In this document: positions 16,446-24,849 of the stretch, one piece after another
Position numbering within the stretch: position 1 is the stretch's first letter
Layout: each line of letters opens with the position of its first letter
Origin: SVTX01 sp045542075
GTDB lineage: Bacteria; Bacillota; Clostridia; Oscillospirales; CAG-272
Assembly: GCA_045542075.1 (NCBI GenBank)
Contig: JAZQKI010000042.1
Span: forward strand, 1 to 64,000
Length of the DNA stretch: 64,000 bases
Direction of reading: 5' to 3'
Notes under the pieces: generated by a model
Told to the model about the DNA's origin: nothing
Database searches by the model: none
The model's input: the letters and a program-made list of their open reading frames with translations, nothing else
Made by a program: the position numbers and the translations under genes

Positions 16446-17768
16446 ATGCAATTTGTGGCAACCTGCCTTTTCGGGCTTGAAAAGCAGCTCGGCGAGGAGA
16501 TAGATTCGCTTGGACTCAAAAGAATACAGACCATTGACGGACGTATTATTTTTGAGGGCGAGGAGCAGGATATTCCAAGGATCAATATAAATCTCAGACT
16601 TGCGGAGCGAGTCTTTATTCTGATGGGCAGTTTCCGTGCGGAGAGCTTTTCCGAGCTTTTTGACGGAACGTCGTCTTTGCCGTGGGAGGAATGGATAGGA
16701 AAGCTTGATATATTCCCTGTCACAGGTCACTCGATAAAGAGCAAGCTGACCTCGATCCCCGACTGTCAGAGTATTGTCAAGAAGGCAGTCGTCAACAGAT
16801 TGTCTCAGGCTTACGGAATTTCGTGGTTTGAGGAGACAGCGGTAACGTACAAAATAGAGTTCTTTATCTTGAAGGACGAGGCGTATCTTATGATAGATAC
16901 CTCGGGCGCGCCACTTCACAAGCGCGGCTACCGTCCCGCATACGGTGCCGCTCCAATCCGTGAAACGCTTGCGGCGTCTATCGCTCTGACTACAAGACCC
17001 AGCGAGGATATTCTCTTTTGGGATCCCTTCTGCGGCTCGGGTACTATCGCTATTGAGGCGGCTATGATCGCAAAGAATATCGCCCCGGGACTTAACCGTA
17101 AGTTTTCTGCGCAGAATTTCCCGCGTATTGATGGAAAGCTGTGGACGGATGCATTTGACGAGGCAAAAGCGAAAATCAAGACAGACTGTCGCTTTGAGGC
17201 GTGGGCATCTGATATAGACGAGGATATACTTGACACTACCTATGAAAATGCGCTACGCGCAGGAGTTGAGGAAAATATCAACATTTTCTGTGCAGATGCG
17301 AGGAAGATACAAAGGCCGTCGGACAGGCGCGGAAGTATTATCTGCAATCCCCCGTACGGCGAGCGTATGGGCGAGATGGCAGAGGTCGAGCAGCTGTACC
17401 GAGAGGTCGGCAAAAATTTCAAGACCTTTGAGCCGTGGCATATTTACTTTATAACCTCATGCGAGTATTTTGAAAAGCTCTACGGTCGTCCCGCGGACAA
17501 GACACGCAAGCTCTACAACGGCATGATCCCCTGTTATTTCTACCAGTTCTTCAAGCCATACGACGGTAAGCCATTGACGTATAAGAGCTTTGATAAAAAG
17601 CCGAGCAACTACAACGGCAAGTACACGCAGGGGCAAGGTCACGGCAAGGATCGTGCGCAGGAGCAGAAAAAGGGCTCGATCTCAAGTAATTCGCGTGACT
17701 ATAAAAACAAGGACAAAAACAATTTCCGTAAGGATTTCAAAAAAGATTACAAAAAGGAATACAAATAA
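16446..17768 (+). CDS. THUMP-domain class I rRNA methyltransferase, RlmL-like (YpsC family)
   Basis: 440 residues. An N-terminal ferredoxin-like plus THUMP RNA-binding region (about 1-155) is followed by a Rossmann methyltransferase. The methyltransferase shows DPFCGSGTIAIEAAMIA as the SAM-binding motif and CNPPYGERMGE as the N-P-P-Y base-flipping motif typical of N2-guanine methylation. Homologues methylate G2445 of 23S rRNA. From about residue 380 there is a non-conserved hydrophilic tail rich in Lys, Asp, Asn, Tyr and Gln, probably an RNA-binding disordered extension. The start is the ATG at 16446, with AAAGGA nine bases upstream; the longer frame starts inside the promoter. Its stop overlaps the rsmA ATG by one base. 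Confidence 0.88.
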   Translation: MQFVATCLFGLEKQLGEEIDSLGLKRIQTIDGRIIFEGEEQDIPRININLRLAERVFILMGSFRAESFSELFDGTSSLPWEEWIGKLDIFPVTGHSIKSKLTSIPDCQSIVKKAVVNRLSQAYGISWFEETAVTYKIEFFILKDEAYLMIDTSGAPLHKRGYRPAYGAAPIRETLAASIALTTRPSEDILFWDPFCGSGTIAIEAAMIAKNIAPGLNRKFSAQNFPRIDGKLWTDAFDEAKAKIKTDCRFEAWASDIDEDILDTTYENALRAGVEENINIFCADARKIQRPSDRRGSIICNPPYGERMGEMAEVEQLYREVGKNFKTFEPWHIYFITSCEYFEKLYGRPADKTRKLYNGMIPCYFYQFFKPYDGKPLTYKSFDKKPSNYNGKYTQGQGHGKDRAQEQKKGSISSNSRDYKNKDKNNFRKDFKKDYKKEYK

Positions 17769-18646
17769 TGCTTAATTTATGTGATCCCAGAACTATAAAG
17801 CAGGTTATGGATATGTTTGGTCTGAATTTCAAAAAGGAGTTTGGACAGAACTTTCTGACTGACCTTATGACTGTTGAGGATATAGCGGACGCCTGTTTTC
17901 CCGAGGATTCGGACATCACCGTTTTGGAGATCGGTCCCGGTATTGGCTGTATGACGAGATGTCTGTGCGAGAGATACCGCGAGGTAATTGCGCTTGAGAT
18001 AGATACAGGACTTATTCCCGTCCTCAAATATACTCTTGGTGACTACAAAAATGTGACCGTAATAAACGAGGACGTCATGGAGGCTGACCTGTCCGAGATT
18101 CTCGCACCCTATTTTGCCAAGGGCAAGGTCGCTGTATGCGCAAATCTTCCCTATTATATCACAACGCCCATTCTTATGAAGCTTATCGAGTCAAAGCTCC
18201 CCTTTGAGAGCATAACCGTTATGGTGCAGACCGAGGTGGCGCAGAGACTTTGCGCGGGCGCGGGCGGTAAAAACTGCGGCGCTATTACGGCGGCAATCGA
18301 CTATTACGGCGATGCCGAGCTTCTCTTTACCGTAAACGCCGACAGGTTTATGCCTCCTCCAAAGGTAAATTCCTCGGTCGCACGCATAAAGCTATGGAAG
18401 GACAAGCCTATAAAGCCGATAGACGAGGAAATGTTCTTCCGTACTGTCAAGGCGGCATTTGAGCAAAGACGAAAGACTCTCCCTAACTCTCTCATGACGG
18501 GATTTTCGGAGATCCCCAAGGAAAGACTTACGGAAATTATAATTGAATGCGGTCACAAGCCCGATATACGAGGTGAAAAGCTGACGGTCGCTGATTTTGC
18601 CGCGCTCTCGGACAAATTGTATCTTGAAATTAACGGAGAAAAATAA
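17768..18646 (+). CDS. rsmA: 16S rRNA dimethyladenosine transferase RsmA (KsgA)
   Basis: 292 residues. It dimethylates A1518 and A1519 in helix 45 of 16S rRNA, a checkpoint of small-subunit assembly. Visible: KKEFGQNFLTD at the N terminus, SAM motif LEIGPGIGCMT, ANLPYYITTPI (catalytic NLPY), and the C-terminal small helical domain with FEQRRKTLPNSL. Its ATG overlaps the stop of the preceding rRNA methyltransferase (TAATG), and its own stop overlaps the next ATG in the same way, so the three genes should be translationally coupled. Pairing two rRNA methylases makes sense; the attached lysozyme gene is a positional oddity. Confidence 0.96.
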   Translation: MLNLCDPRTIKQVMDMFGLNFKKEFGQNFLTDLMTVEDIADACFPEDSDITVLEIGPGIGCMTRCLCERYREVIALEIDTGLIPVLKYTLGDYKNVTVINEDVMEADLSEILAPYFAKGKVAVCANLPYYITTPILMKLIESKLPFESITVMVQTEVAQRLCAGAGGKNCGAITAAIDYYGDAELLFTVNADRFMPPPKVNSSVARIKLWKDKPIKPIDEEMFFRTVKAAFEQRRKTLPNSLMTGFSEIPKERLTEIIIECGHKPDIRGEKLTVADFAALSDKLYLEINGEK

Positions 18647-20478
18647 TGAAGTTTATCAGATTCAGTTTTACGCTGATTCTTGTGCTTTTTATCTTGTTTT
18701 GTTTTGTCTGCTGTGATGGATCGGATGATTCGAATAATGAGTGCAAGCACAAGAATATTGTTGACTCCGAGGTAACTGTCACCTGTGATTCCGAGGGTTA
18801 TATACTCCACACCTGCGCTGACTGCGGCGTGTCTTATAAAACAAATAGAGTTGCCCCCGCGGGACACAAGCTTGAAAAATCAGTCAAAACGCCCACCTGT
18901 GTGGACATTGGCTACACCACATACACCTGCGAGTGCGGTTTTACGTATAAATCGGATTTTGTAGTGCCTAAAGGTCATAGCTACACCGAGACTGTCACAG
19001 CCCCTACCTGTACCGCCGAGGGATATACTACATATACCTGCAAATGCGGTGATAGCTACATATCAAATCACGTAATTCCCATAGCTCATACATACGTCTC
19101 GAATGTGGTTGCGCCTACGTGCACGGAAAACGGATATACCGAGAATGTATGTGAGTGCGGGGACTCGTATCTTTCTGATTTTATCTCCCCCGCTGGCCAT
19201 ACGTACACAGGCGAGACATTCCCTCCCACCTGTGAGGAGGGTGGATATACTGTATATACCTGTGAGTGCGGAGACACGTATTTATCAGACCGTGTCGCTC
19301 CCCTGGGACATACCTTTGTTCCCAATGTAACTCCCGCGACCTGTATGGAGGAAGGATATACTGATTATGTCTGCGCATGCGGAAGCACGTACCGTTCGGA
19401 CTTTGTCGAGCCCTTGGGACATATATTTGATGAAAAAATAAAATATCCGACCTTATCAAGCATGGGATACAGTGTATTTACCTGCTCTTGCGGATATTCA
19501 TACACGGGTGACTATGTTTTCTATCAGAATACTGTGATAACTCCCACAGAGGGTGACAGCTCAAGTATTCTTTCGCGCGGAATCGACGTGTCAGTGCATC
19601 AGCATCAGAACATAGACGGTATCTTTCAGCCTCTTGATTGGGCGGCAATAAAGGCGGAGGGTGTTGATTTTGCGATACTTCGCGCATCCTACGGCTCTGC
19701 CGTTTGCCCTGTATTTGAAATGAATTATACCGATGCCAAGGCGGCGGGTATGCCGATCGGAGCATACTGCTATTCCACCGCAACTACAGTTGAGGGCATA
19801 AAGGCAGAGGCGATCGCTCTCCTTGAAATTCTTGACGGCAAGCAATTTGAATACCCCATTTATCTCGACCTTGAGGACCCCTCACAGCAAGAGCTTGCCC
19901 CGGAGCTTCTGATGGAAATGTGTATTACATTCTGTGAAACACTCCAAAAGCAGGGATATTACGTTGCTCTGTATATAAACAACGCGTGGCTGAAGGATAT
20001 TCTTGATACAGAGTTTATCTACAATAATCTGGATATCTGGTATGCAAGATATTCCGACAGCAATGACTTTGTATGGGGCGAGTCCGAGGATAAAGTATGG
20101 TCTGACACTTATGCTCCCAGTGTTGGAATGTGGCAATACACGTGTACGGGAGTGCTTGAGTCTATCCCCGGGATCTACGTTGATTTTAACTACTGTTATA
20201 TAGACTATCCCGCGATAATCAAATCTCTCGGACTTAACGGCTACGGAGAGATACCCGAAATTGATAATATAGTTTATCTCTGGATAACGGCAAATGTGCT
20301 GAACGTGAGAAGCTCACCCGACTTTTCAGCGGATAACGTAATAGGCTATCTGACCTACGGCACGTGTGTTGAGGCTATTGAGATAACCGAGGATTACGTA
20401 AAGATACTTTATAACGGCGCAGAGGCATACATAGGTACAAAGTATATATCTTATACCGAGGTAGCTTCTGAAATATAA
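18646..20478 (+). CDS. Secreted GH25 lysozyme with seven Cys-rich repeats and an SH3 domain
   Basis: 610 residues. A hydrophobic N terminus (about 5-23) ends in CC and may be a lipoprotein signal, although the lipobox is poor. Seven repeats follow, starting at H35, H74, H111, H148, H185, H222 and H259. After the first they have a strict 37-residue period, with pattern H-x9-TC-x4-GYT-x3-CxCG-x-(S/T)Y-x8-G. The last repeat has lost its first Cys. The GH25 muramidase domain spans about 310-525, with catalytic D314 in RGIDVSVHQ and D408/E410 in YLDLEDP. A bacterial SH3 domain (about 543-605; VLNVRSSP) closes the protein. It likely cuts peptidoglycan outside the cell. Its start overlaps the rsmA stop. 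Confidence 0.9.
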   Translation: MKFIRFSFTLILVLFILFCFVCCDGSDDSNNECKHKNIVDSEVTVTCDSEGYILHTCADCGVSYKTNRVAPAGHKLEKSVKTPTCVDIGYTTYTCECGFTYKSDFVVPKGHSYTETVTAPTCTAEGYTTYTCKCGDSYISNHVIPIAHTYVSNVVAPTCTENGYTENVCECGDSYLSDFISPAGHTYTGETFPPTCEEGGYTVYTCECGDTYLSDRVAPLGHTFVPNVTPATCMEEGYTDYVCACGSTYRSDFVEPLGHIFDEKIKYPTLSSMGYSVFTCSCGYSYTGDYVFYQNTVITPTEGDSSSILSRGIDVSVHQHQNIDGIFQPLDWAAIKAEGVDFAILRASYGSAVCPVFEMNYTDAKAAGMPIGAYCYSTATTVEGIKAEAIALLEILDGKQFEYPIYLDLEDPSQQELAPELLMEMCITFCETLQKQGYYVALYINNAWLKDILDTEFIYNNLDIWYARYSDSNDFVWGESEDKVWSDTYAPSVGMWQYTCTGVLESIPGIYVDFNYCYIDYPAIIKSLGLNGYGEIPEIDNIVYLWITANVLNVRSSPDFSADNVIGYLTYGTCVEAIEITEDYVKILYNGAEAYIGTKYISYTEVASEI

Positions 20479-20483
20479 TATAA

Positions 20484-20511
20484 AAACCGCAAGACTGCTG
20501 TCTTGCGGTTT
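20484..20511. terminator. Bidirectional terminator between the GH25 gene and typA
   Basis: Twelve-base-pair stem AAACCGCAAGAC/GTCTTGCGGTTT with a TGCT loop; T-rich on both strands; between convergent genes. Confidence 0.88.
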
Positions 20512-20515
20512 AATT

Positions 20516-22360
20516 TTATTTATTTTCCTGAGCAGCTCTTCTCGCTCTCATCATTTCCTTCATACGAAGCTCGGTGTTGAGTATCTTTTTGCGGAGTCTG
20601 ATGGATTTGGGAGTGACTTCAATAAGCTCGTCGTCGGTTATAAACTCAATAGCCTCCTCAAGGCTGAATATTGTGGGAGGTGTGAGCAGGAGCTTTTCGT
20701 CCGCGCCCGCACTGCGTATAGCGGTAAGATGCTTTTCCTTACAGGGATTGACTGCGATATCGTCGTTCTTGGGGTTCTCGCCTACTATCATTCCCTCATA
20801 TACGGGGGTTTGAGGACCAACAAACAGATTTCCTCTCTCCTGTGTGTTATACAGACCGTAACGGGTGGTTACTCCTGCCTCCGACGCAACGAGTGCGCCT
20901 GTAAATCTCATAATTATACCGCCGCGGTAGGGCTCGTATCCTTCAAAGAGTGTATTGAGTACGCCCTCGCCGTGAGTTGCGGAAAGAAATTCCGAGCGAT
21001 AACCGAAAAGACATCTTGACGGAATGAGATACTCAATTCTCATACGGCTTCCCATGGGATTCATCTCAATAAGATCGCCCTTTCTCTGTCCGAGCTTTTC
21101 AATGACCGCGCCCACGTATTCGGTGGGTACGTCAAGCGTGACCTTTTCCATAGGCTCGCATTTTACGCCGTCAATTTCCTTTATGATTACCTTGGGGTTT
21201 GAGCAGGTAAGCTCGTAGCCCTCGCGTCTCATGTTTTCAATAAGTATGGAAAGATGCATCTCTCCTCTACCGGAAACTATAAATTCATCTGTTGTCTCGC
21301 CGTCACGAACACGGAGAGAAACATCCTTGAGAAGCTCGCGGTAAAGTCTCTCACGAAGCTGACGGGAGGTGACAAATTTTCCCTCCTTGCCTGCCAAGGG
21401 GCTGTCATTTACCGAGAAGGTCATCTCAACAGTGGGCTCGCTTACCTTAACGAATTCGAGAGGCTCGGGGTTTGTGGTTGCAGTGATGGTATCACCTATG
21501 GATATATCACCTGCTCCCGAGAAGCATACTATATCGCCCATTTTTGCGTTTTCTACGGGCAAACGTCCAAGGCCGTCTATCTGATAAAGAGAAACGATCT
21601 TGCTCTTTATGGGCTTTTGATCGGGCTTGTGGAAGTTGCAGATGGCTACCTCCTGACCAACCTTTACAGATCCTCGCTCTATACGTCCGATTCCTATTCT
21701 TCCAACGTACTCGTTGTAGTCAATAGAAGAAACAAGAAGCTGAAGGTCCCCGTCGATATCGCCCTCGGGCGCGGGGATGTATTCAAGTATCTTTTCAAAA
21801 AGGGGTACGAGATTTTCACCCGGTACGTCGGGATCCTCGGATGCGGTTCCTTCTCTGCCCGAGCAATAAAGCATGGGAGAGTCGAGCTGATCGTCAGATG
21901 CGCCAAGGTCGATAAGAAGCTCAAGTATCTCGTCCTCAACTTCTCCGAGACGGGCATCGGGCTTGTCTATTTTGTTGAAGCACACGATGACTCTGTGATT
22001 AAGCTCAAGCGCACGCTTAAGAACAAATCTTGTCTGAGGCATGGGACCTTCCGCAGCGTCAACAAGAAGAATAACACCGTTTACCATTTTAAGCACACGC
22101 TCAACCTCTCCGCCGAAGTCAGCGTGTCCGGGAGTGTCGACAATATTTATCTTTACGTCCTTGTAATGTACAGCTGTGTTTTTTGCAAGAATGGTAATAC
22201 CTCTCTCACGTTCAATGTCTCCCGAGTCCATAACGCAGGTTACAGTTTCCTGATTTTCACGGTATATACCGCCCTGCTTTAGGAGACCGTCAACAAGTGT
22301 TGTTTTTCCATGGTCAACGTGCGCTATTATTGCGACGTTTCTTAAATCCTCTCTTACCAT
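20516..22360 (-). CDS. typA: Translational GTPase TypA/BipA
   Basis: 614 residues. A ribosome-binding GTPase related to EF-G and EF4, involved in 50S assembly and stress adaptation. G1 AHVDHGKTTL, the G2 region RERGITI, G3 DTPGHADF and G4 NKID are all present. They are followed by domains II, III and V and the TypA-specific C-terminal domain with the PxGSRMRIEYLIPSRCLFGY-type sequence. GAGGT lies four bases before the ATG. A single-gene unit; a TATAAT at 22394-22399 (minus strand) is the likely -10, with a poor -35. Confidence 0.97.
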   Translation of the reverse strand: MVREDLRNVAIIAHVDHGKTTLVDGLLKQGGIYRENQETVTCVMDSGDIERERGITILAKNTAVHYKDVKINIVDTPGHADFGGEVERVLKMVNGVILLVDAAEGPMPQTRFVLKRALELNHRVIVCFNKIDKPDARLGEVEDEILELLIDLGASDDQLDSPMLYCSGREGTASEDPDVPGENLVPLFEKILEYIPAPEGDIDGDLQLLVSSIDYNEYVGRIGIGRIERGSVKVGQEVAICNFHKPDQKPIKSKIVSLYQIDGLGRLPVENAKMGDIVCFSGAGDISIGDTITATTNPEPLEFVKVSEPTVEMTFSVNDSPLAGKEGKFVTSRQLRERLYRELLKDVSLRVRDGETTDEFIVSGRGEMHLSILIENMRREGYELTCSNPKVIIKEIDGVKCEPMEKVTLDVPTEYVGAVIEKLGQRKGDLIEMNPMGSRMRIEYLIPSRCLFGYRSEFLSATHGEGVLNTLFEGYEPYRGGIIMRFTGALVASEAGVTTRYGLYNTQERGNLFVGPQTPVYEGMIVGENPKNDDIAVNPCKEKHLTAIRSAGADEKLLLTPPTIFSLEEAIEFITDDELIEVTPKSIRLRKKILNTELRMKEMMRARRAAQENK

Positions 22361-22482
22361 ACTTACCTCACATCTAAAAATTTTCCACTCATTATTATAT
22401 CATAATTTTTTTCAATAATAAATCATAAAAACAACGATTATTTACAAATTTCGCATTATTTCATTGTGCAATTTGACATAAA

Positions 22483-22513
22483 AAAAGCCTTCTTCGTTTT
22501 GAAGAAGGCTTTT
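22483..22513 (-). terminator. Terminator of the suf-FTR-trxA operon
   Basis: Thirteen-base-pair stem AAAAGCCTTCTTC/GAAGAAGGCTTTT, loop GTTTT, followed by a T-tract on the minus strand, right after trxA. Confidence 0.9.
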
Positions 22514-22517
22514 GAAA

Positions 22518-22826
22518 TTATTTGAGCATCTCGAGTATTGCCTCAAGGGGTCTGTAGCCGACTGCCTTATCTGCAAGCTTGCCGTCCTTGAGCAATATAA
22601 GTGTGGGTATGCTGTGAACATCGTAAGCGTTTGCTATAGCGCCCGCCTCGTCAACGTCAACCTTGCATACTACAACGTCATTTCTCGTGTTTGCTATTTC
22701 CTCTATATGAGGGGCGATCATTTTACAAGGACCGCACCAGGTTGCGTAAAAATCAATAAGCACGGGTTTTTCGCTGTTCAAGGCGACCTGCTCAAAATTA
22801 TCAACTGTTAATTTTACAATAGCCAT
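22518..22826 (-). CDS. trxA: Thioredoxin
   Basis: 102 residues, a complete thioredoxin fold. The active site WCGPCK has redox cysteines C31 and C34, and the cis-Pro is in VHSIPTLILL. It reduces protein disulfides in the cytoplasm. AAGGAGAT precedes the ATG. It is the last gene of sufC-sufB-FTR-like-trxA, 11 bases after the FTR-like gene, which suggests the FTR-like protein and this thioredoxin are partners. TrxB is encoded just upstream in a separate unit. The thioredoxin is entirely ordinary; its company is what stands out. Confidence 0.97.
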   Translation of the reverse strand: MAIVKLTVDNFEQVALNSEKPVLIDFYATWCGPCKMIAPHIEEIANTRNDVVVCKVDVDEAGAIANAYDVHSIPTLILLKDGKLADKAVGYRPLEAILEMLK

Positions 22827-22837
22827 ATCTGATCTCC

Positions 22838-23035
22838 TTATTTTTGTTTGTAATAAAGCATACAGTGACAGTATCCCTCAAAATCGGGATCCTTTATCTG
22901 CTCCTTGAATTCCTTACATACGCATTTGGTGTCCTCTGTTCTTTCGCGGCGGCAAGGACAGTAACCTCCCGTGCGTTCGAGTCCCTTGCGTATGGTTTCA
23001 ACTATTTCCTTATCGGGATTTTCTATTATTTTCAT
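22838..23035 (-). CDS. Ferredoxin-thioredoxin reductase catalytic-chain-like protein
   Basis: 65 residues, almost the bare FTR catalytic core. Six cysteines form three pairs: C26-P-C28, C38-V-C40 and C56-H-C58, i.e. CPC-X9-CVC-X15-CHC. The plant and cyanobacterial chain has CPC-X16-CPC-X8-CHC, so the outer pairs keep the same distance while the middle pair is shifted. In FTR four Cys hold a [4Fe-4S] cluster and two form the disulfide that reduces thioredoxin with electrons from ferredoxin. The gene lies directly upstream of trxA and downstream of sufB, so both an Fe-S source and a substrate are next door. There is no variable (FtrA) chain. A ferredoxin-linked thiol reductase is likely but unproven. 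Confidence 0.8.
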   Translation of the reverse strand: MKIIENPDKEIVETIRKGLERTGGYCPCRRERTEDTKCVCKEFKEQIKDPDFEGYCHCMLYYKQK

Positions 23036-23058
23036 ATTTTATCCTCTTTGTTCAAGTC

Positions 23059-23991
23059 TTATTTCAAAAATCCGTTTATTATTTCTTCCTCAGCTTCTTT
23101 TTCGCTGAGTCCGAGAGTCATAAGCTTGATAAGCTGCTCTCCCGCAATTTTTCCGATCGCCGCTTCGTGAATAAGCGATGCCTCAATGTTGTTTGCCTCT
23201 ATCTCGGGAACCGCTTTTACAGACGCGTTATCCATAATTATAGCGTCACATTCGGTATGTCCGCTGCAGCGGGAGTTACCCTTGATATTGGATATAAAGA
23301 GCTGCTTTGACTCGTCCTTTGCGACTGAACGAGAGACAACGTGTGTGCCGCAGCCATCGCCGTTAAGCTCAACCTCAAATTCGGTGCGCGCGAACTGCTG
23401 TCCGTGAGTCATTATCTTCTCATAAACGACGAGAGTCGAATCCTTGTCAAGCACAGCGCATGTCCTTCTGTCCGTTGAGTCAACACCCTTAATCTGCGTG
23501 GTTTCCATTTCAAGATACGCGCCCTCCGCAAGATATATCTGCGTTGTGGGATTCATTACGTTTCTGCCGTTTCCGTCGCCCTCGCCGTAATGCTTTTCAA
23601 CGTACTTTATCTTGGCGTTTTTGCCAACGTAAAAGGTGTGTATTCCGCTATGCTCACTCATTTCAGTGCCGCAGTTGTGTATTCCGCAGCCCGCAACCAC
23701 AACTACGTCCGCATCCTCGCCAATATAGAAATCGTTATATACTGTCTCGGTTATTCCCGTTTCAGACAGAATTACAGGAATATGCACGCTCTCGTTTTTT
23801 GTGCCTGCCTTGATATGGATCTCAATTCCGGGCTTGTCCGTCTTTTTCTCGATAACAATGTTATCAGATGAATTTTTACCTACAAGCTCACCGTTTACTC
23901 GGAGCGAATATGCTCCCTCGGGAACCTTATGAAGTCCCGCGATATTTTCAAGGAGGTCTTTTTCCATTTTGCTGAGTGTTTTCTGTGCCAT
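23059..23991 (-). CDS. sufB: SufB/SufD-family Fe-S scaffold (SmsB-like)
   Basis: 310 residues, clearly shorter than the 450 or so of classical SufB. The C-terminal two thirds are the right-handed beta-helix core, with the family end CDAIIMDNASVKAVPEIEAN and LIHEAAIGKIAGEQLIKLMTLG, including the conserved His and Glu near the SufC contact. GCGIHNCGTEMSEHSGIH provides extra Cys/His candidates. With only SufC as partner it resembles the two-component minimal SMS-type system, in which SufB2C2 assembles clusters without SufD. The start overlaps the sufC stop by one base, with GGGAGG upstream. No SufS or SufU is nearby. Confidence 0.85.
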   Translation of the reverse strand: MAQKTLSKMEKDLLENIAGLHKVPEGAYSLRVNGELVGKNSSDNIVIEKKTDKPGIEIHIKAGTKNESVHIPVILSETGITETVYNDFYIGEDADVVVVAGCGIHNCGTEMSEHSGIHTFYVGKNAKIKYVEKHYGEGDGNGRNVMNPTTQIYLAEGAYLEMETTQIKGVDSTDRRTCAVLDKDSTLVVYEKIMTHGQQFARTEFEVELNGDGCGTHVVSRSVAKDESKQLFISNIKGNSRCSGHTECDAIIMDNASVKAVPEIEANNIEASLIHEAAIGKIAGEQLIKLMTLGLSEKEAEEEIINGFLK

Positions 23992-24722
23992 CAGTTATCA
24001 CCTCCCGCGGTATATCTGCAGCCTGCGCTGTGACTCAAAAGCTCGGGGAGGATCTCGTCCTTGGTGCCGTACGCCGCGATCTTGCCGCCTGCTATTACGA
24101 CAACCTTATCCGCAATATCGAGAATTCTCTCCTGATGCGAGATTATGAGTATATTTCCCTGCGTTCTTTCATGCATTTTTTCGAATACCTTGATGAGATT
24201 GTTGAAGCTCCAAAGGTCGATGCCCGCCTCAGGCTCGTCAAATACGGAGAATTTAGTGCCTCTGGCGTTTATCATAGCGATCTCGATTCTCTTAAGCTCG
24301 CCGCCCGACAAGGATGCGTTAACCTCACGGTTGATGTATTCCTTGGCGCAAAGTCCCACTTCGGACAGATACGAGCATGCCTCGGAAAAAGATATCTTTT
24401 TTCCTGCCGCAAGCGAAATAAGATCCTTTACTGTGATTCCCTTGAATCTTACGGGCTGCTGAAACGCATAGCTGATACCCGCGCGGGAGCGCTCGGTAAT
24501 GCTCATATTTGTGATGTCCACGCCGTCAAGAAGTATCTGACCGCAATCAGGTGTGATAATTCCCGCAATAAGCTTTGCCAACGTTGATTTTCCGCTTCCG
24601 TTAGGACCCGTGACTGCAACAAATCTTTCGTTTATAGTTAAGTTTATGTCATCCAAAATACGGTTTTGCTTTCCCGTCGTTGGGTCTGTGACCGTATAAG
24701 TCAGATTTTTGATTTCAAGCAT
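23991..24722 (-). CDS. sufC: Fe-S assembly ATPase SufC
   Basis: 243 residues, an ABC-type ATPase without membrane domains. Walker A is GPNGSGKST, signature LSGGELKRIEIA, Walker B FSVFDEPEAGIDLW, and the H-loop is IISHQ. SufC dimerisation on ATP reshapes the SufB scaffold to expose the cluster-assembly site. It is the first gene of a four-gene unit (sufC, sufB, FTR-like, trxA) with its own promoter. A strong terminator separates it from trxB upstream. Confidence 0.92.
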   Translation of the reverse strand: MLEIKNLTYTVTDPTTGKQNRILDDINLTINERFVAVTGPNGSGKSTLAKLIAGIITPDCGQILLDGVDITNMSITERSRAGISYAFQQPVRFKGITVKDLISLAAGKKISFSEACSYLSEVGLCAKEYINREVNASLSGGELKRIEIAMINARGTKFSVFDEPEAGIDLWSFNNLIKVFEKMHERTQGNILIISHQERILDIADKVVVIAGGKIAAYGTKDEILPELLSHSAGCRYTAGGDN

Positions 24723-24759
24723 TTATAAATAAGCCTTTCTTAAATTAAGTTCATTCATT

Positions 24760-24788
24760 ATTTTAGCACAAAACTTTGTTTTATTCAA
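24760..24788 (-). promoter_or_regulatory. Promoter of sufC-sufB-FTR-trxA
   Basis: On the minus strand, TTGAAT (24788-24783), 17 bp, TAAAAT (24765-24760), 38 bases before the sufC ATG. Confidence 0.7.
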
Positions 24789-24808
24789 TAGATATTTTGA
24801 AAAATTAA

Positions 24809-24841
24809 GGGCATAAGAGTAGAAATTACTCTCTTATGCCC
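24809..24841 (-). terminator. Terminator of nrdD-trxB
   Basis: Eleven-base-pair stem GGGCATAAGAG/CTCTTATGCCC, followed by a T-rich stretch on the minus strand, nine bases after the trxB stop. Confidence 0.82.
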
Positions 24842-24849
24842 CATTTTTA

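Noticed and set aside
21254..22282. 342-codon plus-strand frame opposite typA
   Set aside because: Antisense to the conserved GTPase; its composition mirrors the codon bias of typA.
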